Source of the DNA: Streptosporangium canum | GTDB lineage: Bacteria; Actinomycetota; Actinomycetes; Streptosporangiales; Streptosporangiaceae | DNA length: 64,000 nucleotides | Reading direction: 5' to 3' | Assembly: GCF_900113865.1 (NCBI RefSeq) | Contig: NZ_FOQY01000002.1 | Location: 62,001-126,000, forward strand | Shown here: piece by piece, positions 41,145-49,689 of the stretch | How positions within the stretch are numbered: the stretch's first letter is position 1 | Layout: the number at the start of each line of letters is the position of its first letter | The notes under the pieces: model-generated | Told to the model about the DNA's origin: nothing | The model's database searches: none | Seen by the model: only the letters and a program-made list of their open reading frames with translations | Translations under genes and position numbers: made by a program

Positions 41145-42740
41145 TCAGCCCGCCGTGCCGAGGAGGCGGTGGAGCGCGCCGGTGAGCAGCGCCGCGGGGT
41201 CTCCGCCCGGGGAGGCGCTCCGCCAGGCCACGTAACCATCGGGGCGGACGAGCACCGCGCCGTCACGGCCGAGGTCGTAACGGGGCTGCCAGTTGCCGTC
41301 GAGGTCGACCAGTTCGGCGCCGGCCGGGGCCGGGCCGACGCGGTAGGCCCGCAGCGGGACGGAGGTCCGGCCGGCGACCTCGCGCACCGCGTCCGTCCAC
41401 GCGGTGCCGGCGGACCCGGTGAGCAGGACGAAGGCGTCGTGGAAGAGGTCGTGCACGGCGATCGTGCCGCCGTCCAGGCCGAGCCGGAGATGCGGCGCGC
41501 GCGTGCCGGGGACGGCCCGCTGTTCCAGCTTGTCGCCGTAGACCGTGTCGTGCCCGGCGCCGGCGACCGCCGAGGACCGGTACCGCTGGCCGAGGGTGCA
41601 CAGCACGTCGTCCACGTCGTCGCCGTCCGGATCGCCGCCGAACCGGGCCTGCTGGCGCCGTACGGTGATGTCGGCCAGGGCCTCCGCGACCGGACGGCGC
41701 TCGGCTCCGTAGGAGTCGAGCAGGCTGTCGCCCGCCCAGCCGTTGATCGCGGCGGCGAGCTTCCAGGCCAGGTTGTGGGCGTCCTGCACGGCGGCGTTCG
41801 CCCCCATCGCGCCGGCCGGCGGCCACACGTGCGCACTGTCCCCGGCGAGGAAGACCCGGCCGCTGCGGAACCGGTCGGCGACCCCGACCGCCTCCTCCCA
41901 GCTCGCGATGTCCAGGATCCTGACGGCGACGTCCCGGCCGATGACCGCCCTGGCCACCTTGGCGCACCGCTCGGGCGTGAAGTCGGCCGCCGACTCCTTC
42001 CCGGGGTCGTAGGCGACACTGATCGCCCACTGGTCCGGGACCGCCGTGGTGAGGAACGAGCCGAGCCCGATCTCGGGGTTGACGACGATCCAGAACAGGG
42101 CCCTCTTCCGTACGATCTCCGACAGGTCGGCCTCGACGACGAAGGTCACCCAGTGCTGGGTGACACCCGGTCCGGAGCGGGCGACGCCCAGCCGCCGCCC
42201 GATGGTGCCGCGGAAGCCGTCGGCCGCGATGAGGTAGTCCGACCGCACGGTGCGCCGTCGCCCGGTGCCGCGGTCCTCGGTCACCGCCGTGACGCCGCCG
42301 GCGTCCGCCTCGACCGAGACGCACCGCGTGCCGAACCGGATGTCGGCGCCTTCGCCGCGTGCGGCGTCGATCAGGATGGGCTCCACGCTGCGCTGGTCGG
42401 CCATGCCGAACTCGCAGGCGGTCAGCTCGGGCAGTGCCCCGCGCGTGTCCTCCTCCAGGATCCAGTTCCAATCGCCCGCGAGGTTCTCGCAGCGGACCAC
42501 GCCCGCCTCCCCGTCGAAGGGCCGGCCGACCTCCCTGACGCGCGCCTCTATGCCGAGCGGGCGGTAGATCTCCATGGTCCGCTGGTTGATCCCGCGCGCG
42601 CGGCCCTGGATGGACACGGCCGGATGGCGGTCCACCAGCACCGAGCGCACACCGTGATGCGACAGGAACAGCGAGGACGCCAGGCCCGCGTATCCGCCGC
42701 CGACGATGAGGACCGGCGTGGTCTCGTCATGCGCCGTCAT
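41145..42740 (-). CDS. FAD-dependent aromatic monooxygenase (PgaE-like)
   Basis: A 531-aa class A monooxygenase. VLIVGGGYAGLASSLFL is at residues 10-26, GRARGINQRTMEIYRPLG follows, the DG-motif region reads AADGFRGTIGRRLG, and FLAGDSAHVWPPAGAMGANAAVQDAHNLAWKLA is the second FAD motif. A thioredoxin-like C-domain of about 130 residues follows, as in the protein at 14.0-15.6 kb. Note AADG and a Phe where most have GADGAGS. ATG 42740 follows a G-rich ribosome site. It is transcribed leftwards, alone. Candidate for oxidative ring cleavage in xanthone formation or a second hydroxylation. Confidence 0.88.
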   Translation of the reverse strand: MTAHDETTPVLIVGGGYAGLASSLFLSHHGVRSVLVDRHPAVSIQGRARGINQRTMEIYRPLGIEARVREVGRPFDGEAGVVRCENLAGDWNWILEEDTRGALPELTACEFGMADQRSVEPILIDAARGEGADIRFGTRCVSVEADAGGVTAVTEDRGTGRRRTVRSDYLIAADGFRGTIGRRLGVARSGPGVTQHWVTFVVEADLSEIVRKRALFWIVVNPEIGLGSFLTTAVPDQWAISVAYDPGKESAADFTPERCAKVARAVIGRDVAVRILDIASWEEAVGVADRFRSGRVFLAGDSAHVWPPAGAMGANAAVQDAHNLAWKLAAAINGWAGDSLLDSYGAERRPVAEALADITVRRQQARFGGDPDGDDVDDVLCTLGQRYRSSAVAGAGHDTVYGDKLEQRAVPGTRAPHLRLGLDGGTIAVHDLFHDAFVLLTGSAGTAWTDAVREVAGRTSVPLRAYRVGPAPAGAELVDLDGNWQPRYDLGRDGAVLVRPDGYVAWRSASPGGDPAALLTGALHRLLGTAG

Positions 42741-42883
42741 CTCGCCCCCCCTTTTCCGGTGCTTTCCCAGCGCGCCAGCCGGTTGCTCGGCATATTCGAC
42801 CTCCAGCCTTCCTTTTGTGAGGTTTGCACGGCCGGCTCGAACATCGCTGGGGCGGTTGACCGGCGCCCGCGGCCGACCGCCGA

Positions 42884-42901
42884 TCGAGCCGCATCCGAGC
42901 C
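42884..42901 (+). promoter_or_regulatory. SARP-type heptad pair upstream of SchA/CurD gene 2
   Basis: TCGAGCC (42884-42890) and CCGAGCC (42895-42901), 11 bp apart, 47 bp before the ATG at 42948. Confidence 0.5.
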
Positions 42902-42947
42902 AGGTCGCGCATTCTCGGCACATCGACGGATGCCGAGGGAGAATGCG

Positions 42948-43322
42948 ATGCCGTTCGTAGCGATCACCTATGACATAAAGGGCGGGAACGAGGACAGGGT
43001 CGCCGAGGTCTTCAGCGATTTTCAGCGGCCGAAATCCGCTGTGGTCCCCGGCGCCGACGGCAGGGCGGCCGGCCGGATCCTGGCCACCGCGGTGTTCATC
43101 AGGGACAGCCTGCTGGTGCGGTTCATCGAGTTCGAAGGCGACCTGGACGCGGTGGCGCGGCACATGGCCGCCCAGCCGGGCGTCCAGGAGGTTGAGCGCA
43201 AGCTCAGGCCGTACCTCAACGCGCCGCGCGACACCACCACGGTCGAGGGGTTCGTCCGGACGTTCAAGAGCAGCATGCTGCGCTGCGTCATCCAGCTGTC
43301 GGTGCCCCGGCAGCGCGCCTGA
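42948..43322 (+). CDS. SchA/CurD-like polyketide protein, paralogue 2
   Basis: A 124-aa SchA/CurD protein. MPFVAITYDIKGGNEDRVAEVFSDFQR at the start and the MLRCVIQLSVP end match the copy at 4.5-4.8 kb; the middle GRAAGRILATAVFIRDSLLVRFIEFEGDLDAVARHMA is also conserved. A GAGGGAG site precedes the ATG. It stands alone between the monooxygenase and exporter genes, with its own SARP-type box. Two copies suggest either a heteromeric enzyme or two separate steps. Confidence 0.82.
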   Translation: MPFVAITYDIKGGNEDRVAEVFSDFQRPKSAVVPGADGRAAGRILATAVFIRDSLLVRFIEFEGDLDAVARHMAAQPGVQEVERKLRPYLNAPRDTTTVEGFVRTFKSSMLRCVIQLSVPRQRA

Positions 43323-43563
43323 TACACGCTTGCCATGACAAGGATGATTCCGCTGGAGGCCGGGGTCACATCTCCTGCTGGTCGAGCCGGTCGAGTTGGG
43401 CGGCGGACCGGGCCGGAGCCGCCGCCGCGGGTGACGTCGGCCGGGCCGGTGGTTCGAGGACGGCACCAGCGGGTCTCGAGGGAAGCGCCGGCCGGGCGGA
43501 TCGCCTCCGGCCGCCGGGGGAGGGGGCACCGAGGCCGCCGGCCGGGGACGCCCCGGAGGCGGA

Positions 43564-44397
43564 TCAGCTCCGCCGGAAGCGGGCCACGGCCAGGGCGGAG
43601 AACACGATCATGATGCCGGCGGCCCATATCAGCGAGTACGTGACGTAGTACGCGGCGCTGTGGCCGAGGAAGTCCCGGGCGTGGTCGCCGAGGGTGAGCG
43701 CCCGCACGGCGTTGGCCATCCAGGTGACCGGCTGGTTGTCGGCGAACGCGCGCAGCCATCCCGGCATGGTCTCGACCGGCACGTACGCGCTCGACCCGAA
43801 GGTCAGCGGGAAGACGAGCATCGCCATGCCCTGCGCGGCCTGGCCGTTCCCGGCGATCAGGCCGAGGGTGATGAAGACCCAGCTGAAGGCGAGCCCGAAC
43901 ACCAGGCACAGCCCGAACGCCGCCAGCCCCTGCGCGATCGAGCCGTGCAGGCGGAAGCCGATGGCGAAACCGACCAGCGTCGCGATCGCCAGGCTCCAGG
44001 TGAGCACCACGCTGTCGGCGAGCACGCGTCCGGTCAGCACGGCCGCGGACGGGAACGGCAGCGAGCGCAGACGGTCGACGAACCCCCTCCGGAGATCCTC
44101 CGCCATCACGACGGCCGTGCCGATGAGGGTGAAGGGCACTCCGGCGGCGATGAAGCCGGGAACGGCGAAGTCGACGTAGGGCAGGCCCCGGCTGGTCCCG
44201 AACGCCCCGCCGAAGACGTAGCGGAAGGTCACCAGGAACCCCACCAGCTGCACGGTGCCGACGATGACGAGCTGGGGCGTCCGCAGGAAGGTCAGCACGG
44301 CCCGCTTGGCGACGAGCACCGTGCCGGTCGCCAGGCCCGCCCTGCGCAGGCCGGCGGCCGCGGCGGAGGGCATGGCCGTCTCCTTTCCCGAGCTCAT
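43564..44397 (-). CDS. ABC-2 type transporter permease (DrrB-like)
   Basis: A 277-aa integral membrane protein with six hydrophobic segments (about residues 45-65, 75-100, 125-155, 160-180, 190-210, 250-270) and the ABC-2 region with PLTFGSSAYVPVETMPGWLR, as in DrrB and OleC5. Its ATG overlaps the stop of the ATPase gene (ATGA). With that ATPase it would export the finished compound and give self-resistance. The first 30 residues are cytoplasmic. Confidence 0.9.
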   Translation of the reverse strand: MSSGKETAMPSAAAAGLRRAGLATGTVLVAKRAVLTFLRTPQLVIVGTVQLVGFLVTFRYVFGGAFGTSRGLPYVDFAVPGFIAAGVPFTLIGTAVVMAEDLRRGFVDRLRSLPFPSAAVLTGRVLADSVVLTWSLAIATLVGFAIGFRLHGSIAQGLAAFGLCLVFGLAFSWVFITLGLIAGNGQAAQGMAMLVFPLTFGSSAYVPVETMPGWLRAFADNQPVTWMANAVRALTLGDHARDFLGHSAAYYVTYSLIWAAGIMIVFSALAVARFRRS

Positions 44398-45380
44398 CGC
44401 ATCGCCTTACCGCGGGTGCCGGGCATCCCGTCCACCTCGTCCTGACCGGTCAGCGCGAGGAAGACCTCTTCGAGCCCGGGCTGGCGCACGCTGATGCCGG
44501 CGAGCTCCACCCCCGCGTCCTCGACGGCCCGCAGGCCGGCCAGCAGCCCCCCGACGGCGTCCCCGTCGCCCGCGCCCACGCTGACGCGGCGGGTCGCCTC
44601 GTCGACCTGCGGCGCCGTGTGACCGGGGCGGGCCAGGGCGGCGGTGACCGCCGCCAGGTCCGCGCGGTCACGCACGTGCACCTCCAGCACGTTGCCGCCG
44701 ACACGCCGCTTCAGCTCGGCGGGCGGCCCGGAGGCCACCGCCCGCCCGCGATCGATGATCACGATGTGCCCGGCCAGGCGTTCCGCCTCGTCCAGGTACT
44801 GGGTGGTGAGCAGCACATCGGTCCCGTGTTCGACGAGACCGTCGATCGCGTCCCACAGCTCGATGCGGGAGCGCGGGTCCAGGCCGGTCGTCGGCTCGTC
44901 CAGCAGCAGCAGGCGGGGCGTGCTCACCAGGCTGGCTCCCAGGTCCAGCTTGCGCCGCATCCCGCCCGAATAGGTCCGCGCCAGCCGGTCGGCGTCACCC
45001 GCGAGGCCGAAGCGCTCAAGGACGCCGGCGGCGCTGGCGCGGGCCGTACGGGCCGGCTGGCCGTAGAGCCGCGCCACCATCTCCAGGTTCTCCCGGCCGG
45101 TCATGGCCGGCTCCACCGAGGCGTACTGGCCCGCGAGCCCGATCGCGCGGCGGACCTCCTCCGGCTCGCGCCGGACATCGAAGCCCGCCACCCGCAGTGT
45201 GCCGCCGTCGAGGCGCAGCAGAGTCGCCACCGCCCGGACAAATGTCGTCTTCCCTGCGCCATTGGGGCCCAGGACCGCCATGACCCGCCCCGGTTCGACC
45301 GCGAGATCAAGCCCGTCCAGAGCCGTTCTCCTGCCGAAACGCTTGACCAGTCCCCGCGCCTCGATCGTGAGCTCCGCCAT
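44394..45380 (-). CDS. ABC transporter ATP-binding protein (DrrA-like)
   Basis: A 328-aa ATPase. Walker A GPNGAGKTT is at about residues 37-45, the Q-loop AGQYAS follows, the signature is YSGGMRRKLD, Walker B is LLLLDEPTTGLD, and the switch His is replaced by Gln (LLTTQYLDEAERLA), which is usual in DrrA-like proteins. A C-terminal domain of about 100 residues (DUF4162 type) ends LEEVFLALTGQ. AGGTGA precedes the ATG. It is coupled to the permease gene. Drug or pigment export is the inferred role. Confidence 0.92.
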   Translation of the reverse strand: MAELTIEARGLVKRFGRRTALDGLDLAVEPGRVMAVLGPNGAGKTTFVRAVATLLRLDGGTLRVAGFDVRREPEEVRRAIGLAGQYASVEPAMTGRENLEMVARLYGQPARTARASAAGVLERFGLAGDADRLARTYSGGMRRKLDLGASLVSTPRLLLLDEPTTGLDPRSRIELWDAIDGLVEHGTDVLLTTQYLDEAERLAGHIVIIDRGRAVASGPPAELKRRVGGNVLEVHVRDRADLAAVTAALARPGHTAPQVDEATRRVSVGAGDGDAVGGLLAGLRAVEDAGVELAGISVRQPGLEEVFLALTGQDEVDGMPGTRGKAMR

Positions 45381-45622
45381 TGCATCACCTCGAACGTCGT
45401 TTTGTCGGTGGCCTGCCGGCCCGTCAAGTAATATCTCGAACAGTGTTCCGGCCGGGCGTTGTCTCCGTTCGCCGGCATCCAACCGGGACCGCTCGCCCGC
45501 CCGTGCGCCGGGAATCGACCCCGTTCGCCGGCCCGGACGGCGGGCCGGCGTCCGTCCCGGAGGGGCCTCCCGGGGGAGGCCCCGCCCGCCGTCCGTGACG
45601 AGGAGATGGTGACCGCCCGGCC

Positions 45623-45651
45623 TTGAGCGGCGGTGGAGGCGTTGACAAGCG
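45623..45651 (+). promoter_or_regulatory. SARP-like heptads upstream of glycosyltransferase
   Basis: TTGAGCG (45623), TGGAGGC (45634) and ACAAGCG (45645) start 11 bp apart, 20-50 bp before the glycosyltransferase ATG at 45672. The phase is exact but the heptads are degenerate. Confidence 0.35.
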
Positions 45652-45671
45652 GCAGGTGCTGCCATGGGCGG

Positions 45672-46820
45672 ATGCGCATACTCTTCACTGCCTGGGCATG
45701 GCCGTCACACCTGTACGCGATGGTTCCGGTCGCGTGGGCGTGCCGGGCCGCCGGCCATGACGTGCTGGTGGCAAGCCAGCCGGAGCTCACCGACGCGATC
45801 TCACGCACCGGCCTGCCCGGGGCGTCGGTCGGCCGCGACGTGGACGCGGTGGCGACCTTCCGGGACATCGTGCTGCCGCCGCCGGGTCGGCAGCCGGGCG
45901 CCGGCGGCCCGCGCGTCCTCGGCCTGCTGACCGCGCTGGCCGAGGCCATGGTCGACGACCTCGTCGAACTCGGCAGGAACTGGCGCGCCGACCTCATCGT
46001 GTTCGAGCCCACAGCCTTCGCCGGGCCGCTGGCGGCCGCCGCGCTGGGCATCCCGGCCGTACGGCACCTGTACGGCACCGACCTCATGAGCGTCGTCGGC
46101 CGGTTCCTCCCGGACGCGCTCGGTCCGCTGTCCGGAAAGCTGGGCCTGGACACCGTCGACCCGTTCGGCGTGGCGACCGTGGACCCGTGCCCCGCCGGGC
46201 TTCAGGTACCCGTCGGCTCCCGTCGGCTGCCGGTGCGCTACGTCCCGCACAACGGGCCGGGCATGCTGCCGCCGGAGCCGCCGGAGCCGTCCGGCCGCCC
46301 GCGCGTGTGCGTCACCTGGGGCACCACGCTGAGCCGGGTGGACCCCGGGCTCTTCCTCGCCGGCCAGGCCGTACGGGCGATCAGCGCGCTCGAGGTGGAC
46401 GTGGTGGTGGCCGTCACGCCCGGCCAGCGGGCACTGCTCGGCCCGCTGCCGTCCGAGGTGCGCGTCGCCGAATCCGCGCCGCTGCATCTGCTGCTCCCCA
46501 CCTGCGACGCCGTGGTCGCCCACGGCGGCGCGGGCACGTTGCTGACCGCCGTGGCGTACGGCCTGCCGCAGCTCCTCCTCCCGCGCCTGCCCGACCACGT
46601 GCGTCACGCGGGCCGGCTTGCCGAGGCGGGGGCCGGCGTCGTGCTCGCGGCACCGGTGGAGGACCCGGCGGCGATCAGCGATCGGCTGGCCGAGCTGCTG
46701 GCCACGCCCGCCTACCGGGCCGCCGCCGAGGAGCTGCGGCAGGAGATGCGGGGCCGGCCGTCGCCGGCGCAGGTCGTGCGCGAGCTCGAACTCCTCGCGG
46801 CGGGTGCCGTCCGGCCGTGA
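45672..46820 (+). CDS. Glycosyltransferase, GT1 family (macrolide/aromatic type)
   Basis: A 382-aa GT-B glycosyltransferase. MRILFTAWAWPSHLYAMVPVAWACRAAGHDVLVA is the acceptor-domain opening of antibiotic glycosyltransferases (DesVII, UrdGT2 and ElmGT groups). CVTWGTTLSRVDPG starts the donor domain, and VVAHGGAGTLLTAVAYGLPQLLLP is the nucleotide-sugar binding motif with the conserved His. ATG 45672 is chosen; a GTG at 45633 in frame is possible. No deoxysugar biosynthesis genes are in the window, so the sugar is either a common one or made by genes elsewhere. A glycosylated polyphenol is inferred. Confidence 0.9.
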   Translation: MRILFTAWAWPSHLYAMVPVAWACRAAGHDVLVASQPELTDAISRTGLPGASVGRDVDAVATFRDIVLPPPGRQPGAGGPRVLGLLTALAEAMVDDLVELGRNWRADLIVFEPTAFAGPLAAAALGIPAVRHLYGTDLMSVVGRFLPDALGPLSGKLGLDTVDPFGVATVDPCPAGLQVPVGSRRLPVRYVPHNGPGMLPPEPPEPSGRPRVCVTWGTTLSRVDPGLFLAGQAVRAISALEVDVVVAVTPGQRALLGPLPSEVRVAESAPLHLLLPTCDAVVAHGGAGTLLTAVAYGLPQLLLPRLPDHVRHAGRLAEAGAGVVLAAPVEDPAAISDRLAELLATPAYRAAAEELRQEMRGRPSPAQVVRELELLAAGAVRP

Positions 46821-46836
46821 CCGGGACCGGCCGCTG

Positions 46837-46865
46837 TCGAGCCGTCCACGAGCCGCTCTCGATCT
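46837..46865 (+). promoter_or_regulatory. Triple SARP-type heptads upstream of second KS/CLF unit
   Basis: TCGAGCC (46837), ACGAGCC (46848) and TCGATCT (46859) start exactly 11 bp apart. They lie 182 bp before the SGNH hydrolase start and face the second KS/CLF operon. The two first heptads are as good as any in the window. Confidence 0.55.
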
Positions 46866-47046
46866 TCCGGTGCGAGTCTCTGAACGAGACCGGCCGGGTT
46901 GAGCGGAAAGCCGGACCGGGTCACAGGCGTCGCCTCCAGCGGCGTGCGGCCGATCCGCGACGGGCTCCGCGGCGAGCCCGGCCGGACACGGCGCGGTACC
47001 GGAGACGAGCTGTCAATCCTTTCGAGACCTGGTACGGGAGCACCAC

Positions 47047-48078
47047 ATGAACTCCTCTCCCAATTTCGAACACGAATCCTTCGCGCAGCGGCATCGCGGG
47101 GGGATGCTGCTCGAGAGGCACGGCCTTGACCTCTACCTGCATCCCTTTCTGGGATTCACCCTTGCTCCGGGCCACCGGTCGGCCGTGCTCAACACCGATG
47201 AGGAGGGCTTCCGCCTCTCCGACTCACCGTTCGGCACGGTCGACAGCGCCACCTGGCTCTCCGCCGGCGGGGGCGGACTCGTGCTCGGCAACTCGGTGGC
47301 CATCGGCCTCGCGGCGAGCTCCGACAGCGCCACCCCGGCGTCACATCTCGCTTTCCTGACCGGGGTCCGGCAGCTCAACCTGGGACTCTGCGCGGCGGTC
47401 TCCCTTCAGGAGCTGATCGCCGCCATGCCTTTCCTGCACGCCGCGACCGCTGTGGTGATCATTGGCGGGGGTCCCGACTTCGTCAACCTGGTGGGCTCGC
47501 TGACCCCGGACAACCTGTTCGGCACCGTGTCCTACGAGCGCACGTTCGCCGAGCTGGCGGAGGTCCCGCTGTTCGACCTCGCGACGCTCGCCTCGGGTAA
47601 GGCCCTCCCCGACCTCGATGCCTATCGCCGTACGCACCGGAAACCCGCCGCGTGGGACCTCGCCGACACCCTGCCCCGGATGGAGGAGGCCGCCCGCAGA
47701 CGCCTGCGGGACCTCGCGTTCCTGTCCCGGGCGGCAGGCGAGGGGACCCGGATCCTCTTCTGCCTCCAGCCGTTCGCGAGCTCCCGCACGCGCGCGATCA
47801 CCCCGGAGGAGAGGGAGCGCTACGACTTCGACGCCCCCGTCTTCGGCATCCTGCACAGCGCCATCGAGAAGAACTGGGACTCCTACGCCGACCGGCTCGC
47901 CGAGGGCTGCGCCGCACTGGGGGTGTCCTTCCTGAACCTGGCCGCGGACCGGTTCACGGGAGACTCCTTCGCCGACACCGTGCACTTCACGGACGGAGGC
48001 AACCGGCAGGCCGCGGAGATGATCCACCAGGCCCTCGCAGGGCCGCCGGCCGCCGGGAGCGTGCCGCGCCCGCGGTGA
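47047..48078 (+). CDS. SGNH/GDSL-like hydrolase or acyltransferase
   Basis: A 343-aa protein of the SGNH hydrolase type. The nucleophile block is LVLGNSVAIG (Ser about residue 84), a Gly in LNLGLCAAVS fits block II, and DTVHFTDGGNRQAAEMI near the C-terminus carries the Asp-His pair of block V. The expected Asn of block III is uncertain. No signal peptide is seen, so it is cytoplasmic. It is the first gene of the second KS/CLF unit, about 120 bp before ACP 2. It may release, transfer or edit the acyl chain on that ACP. This is an inference from context. Confidence 0.72.
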   Translation: MNSSPNFEHESFAQRHRGGMLLERHGLDLYLHPFLGFTLAPGHRSAVLNTDEEGFRLSDSPFGTVDSATWLSAGGGGLVLGNSVAIGLAASSDSATPASHLAFLTGVRQLNLGLCAAVSLQELIAAMPFLHAATAVVIIGGGPDFVNLVGSLTPDNLFGTVSYERTFAELAEVPLFDLATLASGKALPDLDAYRRTHRKPAAWDLADTLPRMEEAARRRLRDLAFLSRAAGEGTRILFCLQPFASSRTRAITPEERERYDFDAPVFGILHSAIEKNWDSYADRLAEGCAALGVSFLNLAADRFTGDSFADTVHFTDGGNRQAAEMIHQALAGPPAAGSVPRPR

Positions 48079-48197
48079 GAGCCGCCGCTCCGTCGGTGTC
48101 CGCCGATCGATGGCCGCGCGGTCGCCCAGACGGCACGGCACGGGTCAGATCCGAGTCGCGCCTCCTCGAAGTCGCACCTCCTCGAAAAGGAAGAACA

Positions 48198-48473
48198 ATG
48201 TCTCAAGCGGCAACGACCCGGTACGAGCGGCTCCAGCAGCTGCGCGACATCCTCACCGACGTTCTCGACCTCGAACCAGGTGAGCTCACGGAGACCAGCA
48301 ATTTCGTGAACGACCACGGTGCCGACTCGTTGCTGGCCATCGACATCATCGCCAGCATCGAGCGGGACATGGGCGTGCACATCCCCAGCGAGGCCCTCCC
48401 CGAGATGATCAACCTGAACGCCGTCCTCGGCCTCGTGACGCGCTACGCGAAAGAGGCGGACCTCGATGCCTGA
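48198..48473 (+). CDS. Acyl carrier protein 2
   Basis: A 91-aa ACP. The phosphopantetheine Ser is residue 44 in HGADSLLAIDI. It is distinct from the core ACP (DLGYDSLAVLEM) and closer to fatty-acid or highly reducing type II carriers, with IERDMGVHIPSEALPEMINLNAV as helix 3-4. AAAGGAAG lies before the ATG. It overlaps the second KS gene by 8 nt. It is the expected partner of KS 2 and the CLF-like protein. Confidence 0.93.
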   Translation: MSQAATTRYERLQQLRDILTDVLDLEPGELTETSNFVNDHGADSLLAIDIIASIERDMGVHIPSEALPEMINLNAVLGLVTRYAKEADLDA

Positions 48474-49689
48474 AGGCGCCTCGCGCCGCGTGGCGGTGAC
48501 CGGCCTGGGGGCGGTGAGCAGCCTCGGAACGGGGGCCCATACCTTCGCCCAGGCCATCCGCGAGGGGCGCAGCGGCGTGTCGCCCATCCGGAGCTTCGAC
48601 GCCAGCGGGTTCCCCTACACCTTCGCGGGCGAGGTTCACGACTTCGAGCCGGAACGGCTGCTGCGCAGGCTGCGCATCGACGAGTGGGGCCGCAGCAGCC
48701 TCTTCGCCGCCTCGGCCGCGCGGCTGGCGCTGATGGACGCCGACATCGACCCCGGCCAGGTCTCGGCCGCCCGCGCCGGCTCCGCGATGGGGACCACCCT
48801 CGGCGAGTCGGCGGTCATCGAGGCGCTCACGAGCCAGTGGGTCCACGGAGGCCTGAAGGATCTCGACCCGGCGCTGGTGCGCCAGGCTCCGGCCGGCCGG
48901 ATCGCCACCGCGGTCAACGCCGAACTCGGGCTCACCGGTGAGGCCCACACCATCGCGACAGCCTGCTCGGCGAGCAACTACACGCTGGGCTACGCCTACG
49001 ACATGGTCCGGACCGGCGAGGCCGAATTCATGATCAGCGGTGGGGCCGACTCCGTCAACCGGTGGGAGCACGCCGGCTTCTACCGGCTCGGCGCCCTGGC
49101 CGAGTCGGTGTGCCGGCCCTTCGACACCCACCGCTCGGGAATCCTCACCGCCGAAGGCGGTGTGGCGCTGTTCCTGGAGCCGTTCGAGGGCGCGGTGGCC
49201 CGCGGGGCGCGGATCTACGCCGAGGTGCTCGGATACGGCGTCAACTGCGACGCCAGGCACCCGGTCGCGCCCGACCCCACCAGCATCGCCGAGTGCATCC
49301 GAGCCGCACACCGCAACGCAGGCGTGCGCCCGGAGGACATCGACTACATCTGCGCGCACGGCACGGGGACCCCGACCAACGACGCCACCGAGGTCAAGGC
49401 GGTGCGGGAGGTGTTCGGCGACGCGCTGCCGCCGATCAGCTCGATAAAATCCATGATCGGCCACACGATGGGCGCCGCCAGCGGCTTCGGCGCGCTGATC
49501 TGCTGCATGGCGCTGCACGACGGCTTCCTGCCGCCCACGGCCAACGTGACGGAGACCGATCCGGCGCTGGGCTCGGGCGTGGACTGCGTCCCGGGCACGG
49601 GCCGCGCGGCCTCGCCGCGGATCGTGCAGAACCACGGGTTCGCCTTCGGCGGCAACAACGCCATCACGATCCTGGGGAGAGCCGCGTGA
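48466..49689 (+). CDS. Second ketosynthase (FabF-like, type II)
   Basis: A 407-aa ketosynthase with an intact triad: Cys167 in ATACSASN, His in CAHGTGTPTND (about 305) and His in IGHTMGAASG (about 341). The sequence around Cys and the PTND motif differ clearly from the core KS-alpha ([18 protein letters not shown]) and look like ketosynthases of reducing type II systems or special fatty-acid synthesis. It overlaps both ACP 2 (8 nt) and the CLF-like gene (GTGA). It should elongate an acyl chain on ACP 2. A dehydratase is not seen, but several FabG-like SDRs exist in the cluster. Confidence 0.92.
   Translation: MPEGASRRVAVTGLGAVSSLGTGAHTFAQAIREGRSGVSPIRSFDASGFPYTFAGEVHDFEPERLLRRLRIDEWGRSSLFAASAARLALMDADIDPGQVSAARAGSAMGTTLGESAVIEALTSQWVHGGLKDLDPALVRQAPAGRIATAVNAELGLTGEAHTIATACSASNYTLGYAYDMVRTGEAEFMISGGADSVNRWEHAGFYRLGALAESVCRPFDTHRSGILTAEGGVALFLEPFEGAVARGARIYAEVLGYGVNCDARHPVAPDPTSIAECIRAAHRNAGVRPEDIDYICAHGTGTPTNDATEVKAVREVFGDALPPISSIKSMIGHTMGAASGFGALICCMALHDGFLPPTANVTETDPALGSGVDCVPGTGRAASPRIVQNHGFAFGGNNAITILGRAA

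Noticed and set aside
43382-43482. TCGAGCC/TCGAGTT and TCGAGGA/TCGAGGG heptads between SchA/CurD 2 and the ABC permease
   Set aside because: The first pair is 9 bp apart and the second needs an unmatched middle heptad; no gene starts downstream on either strand.
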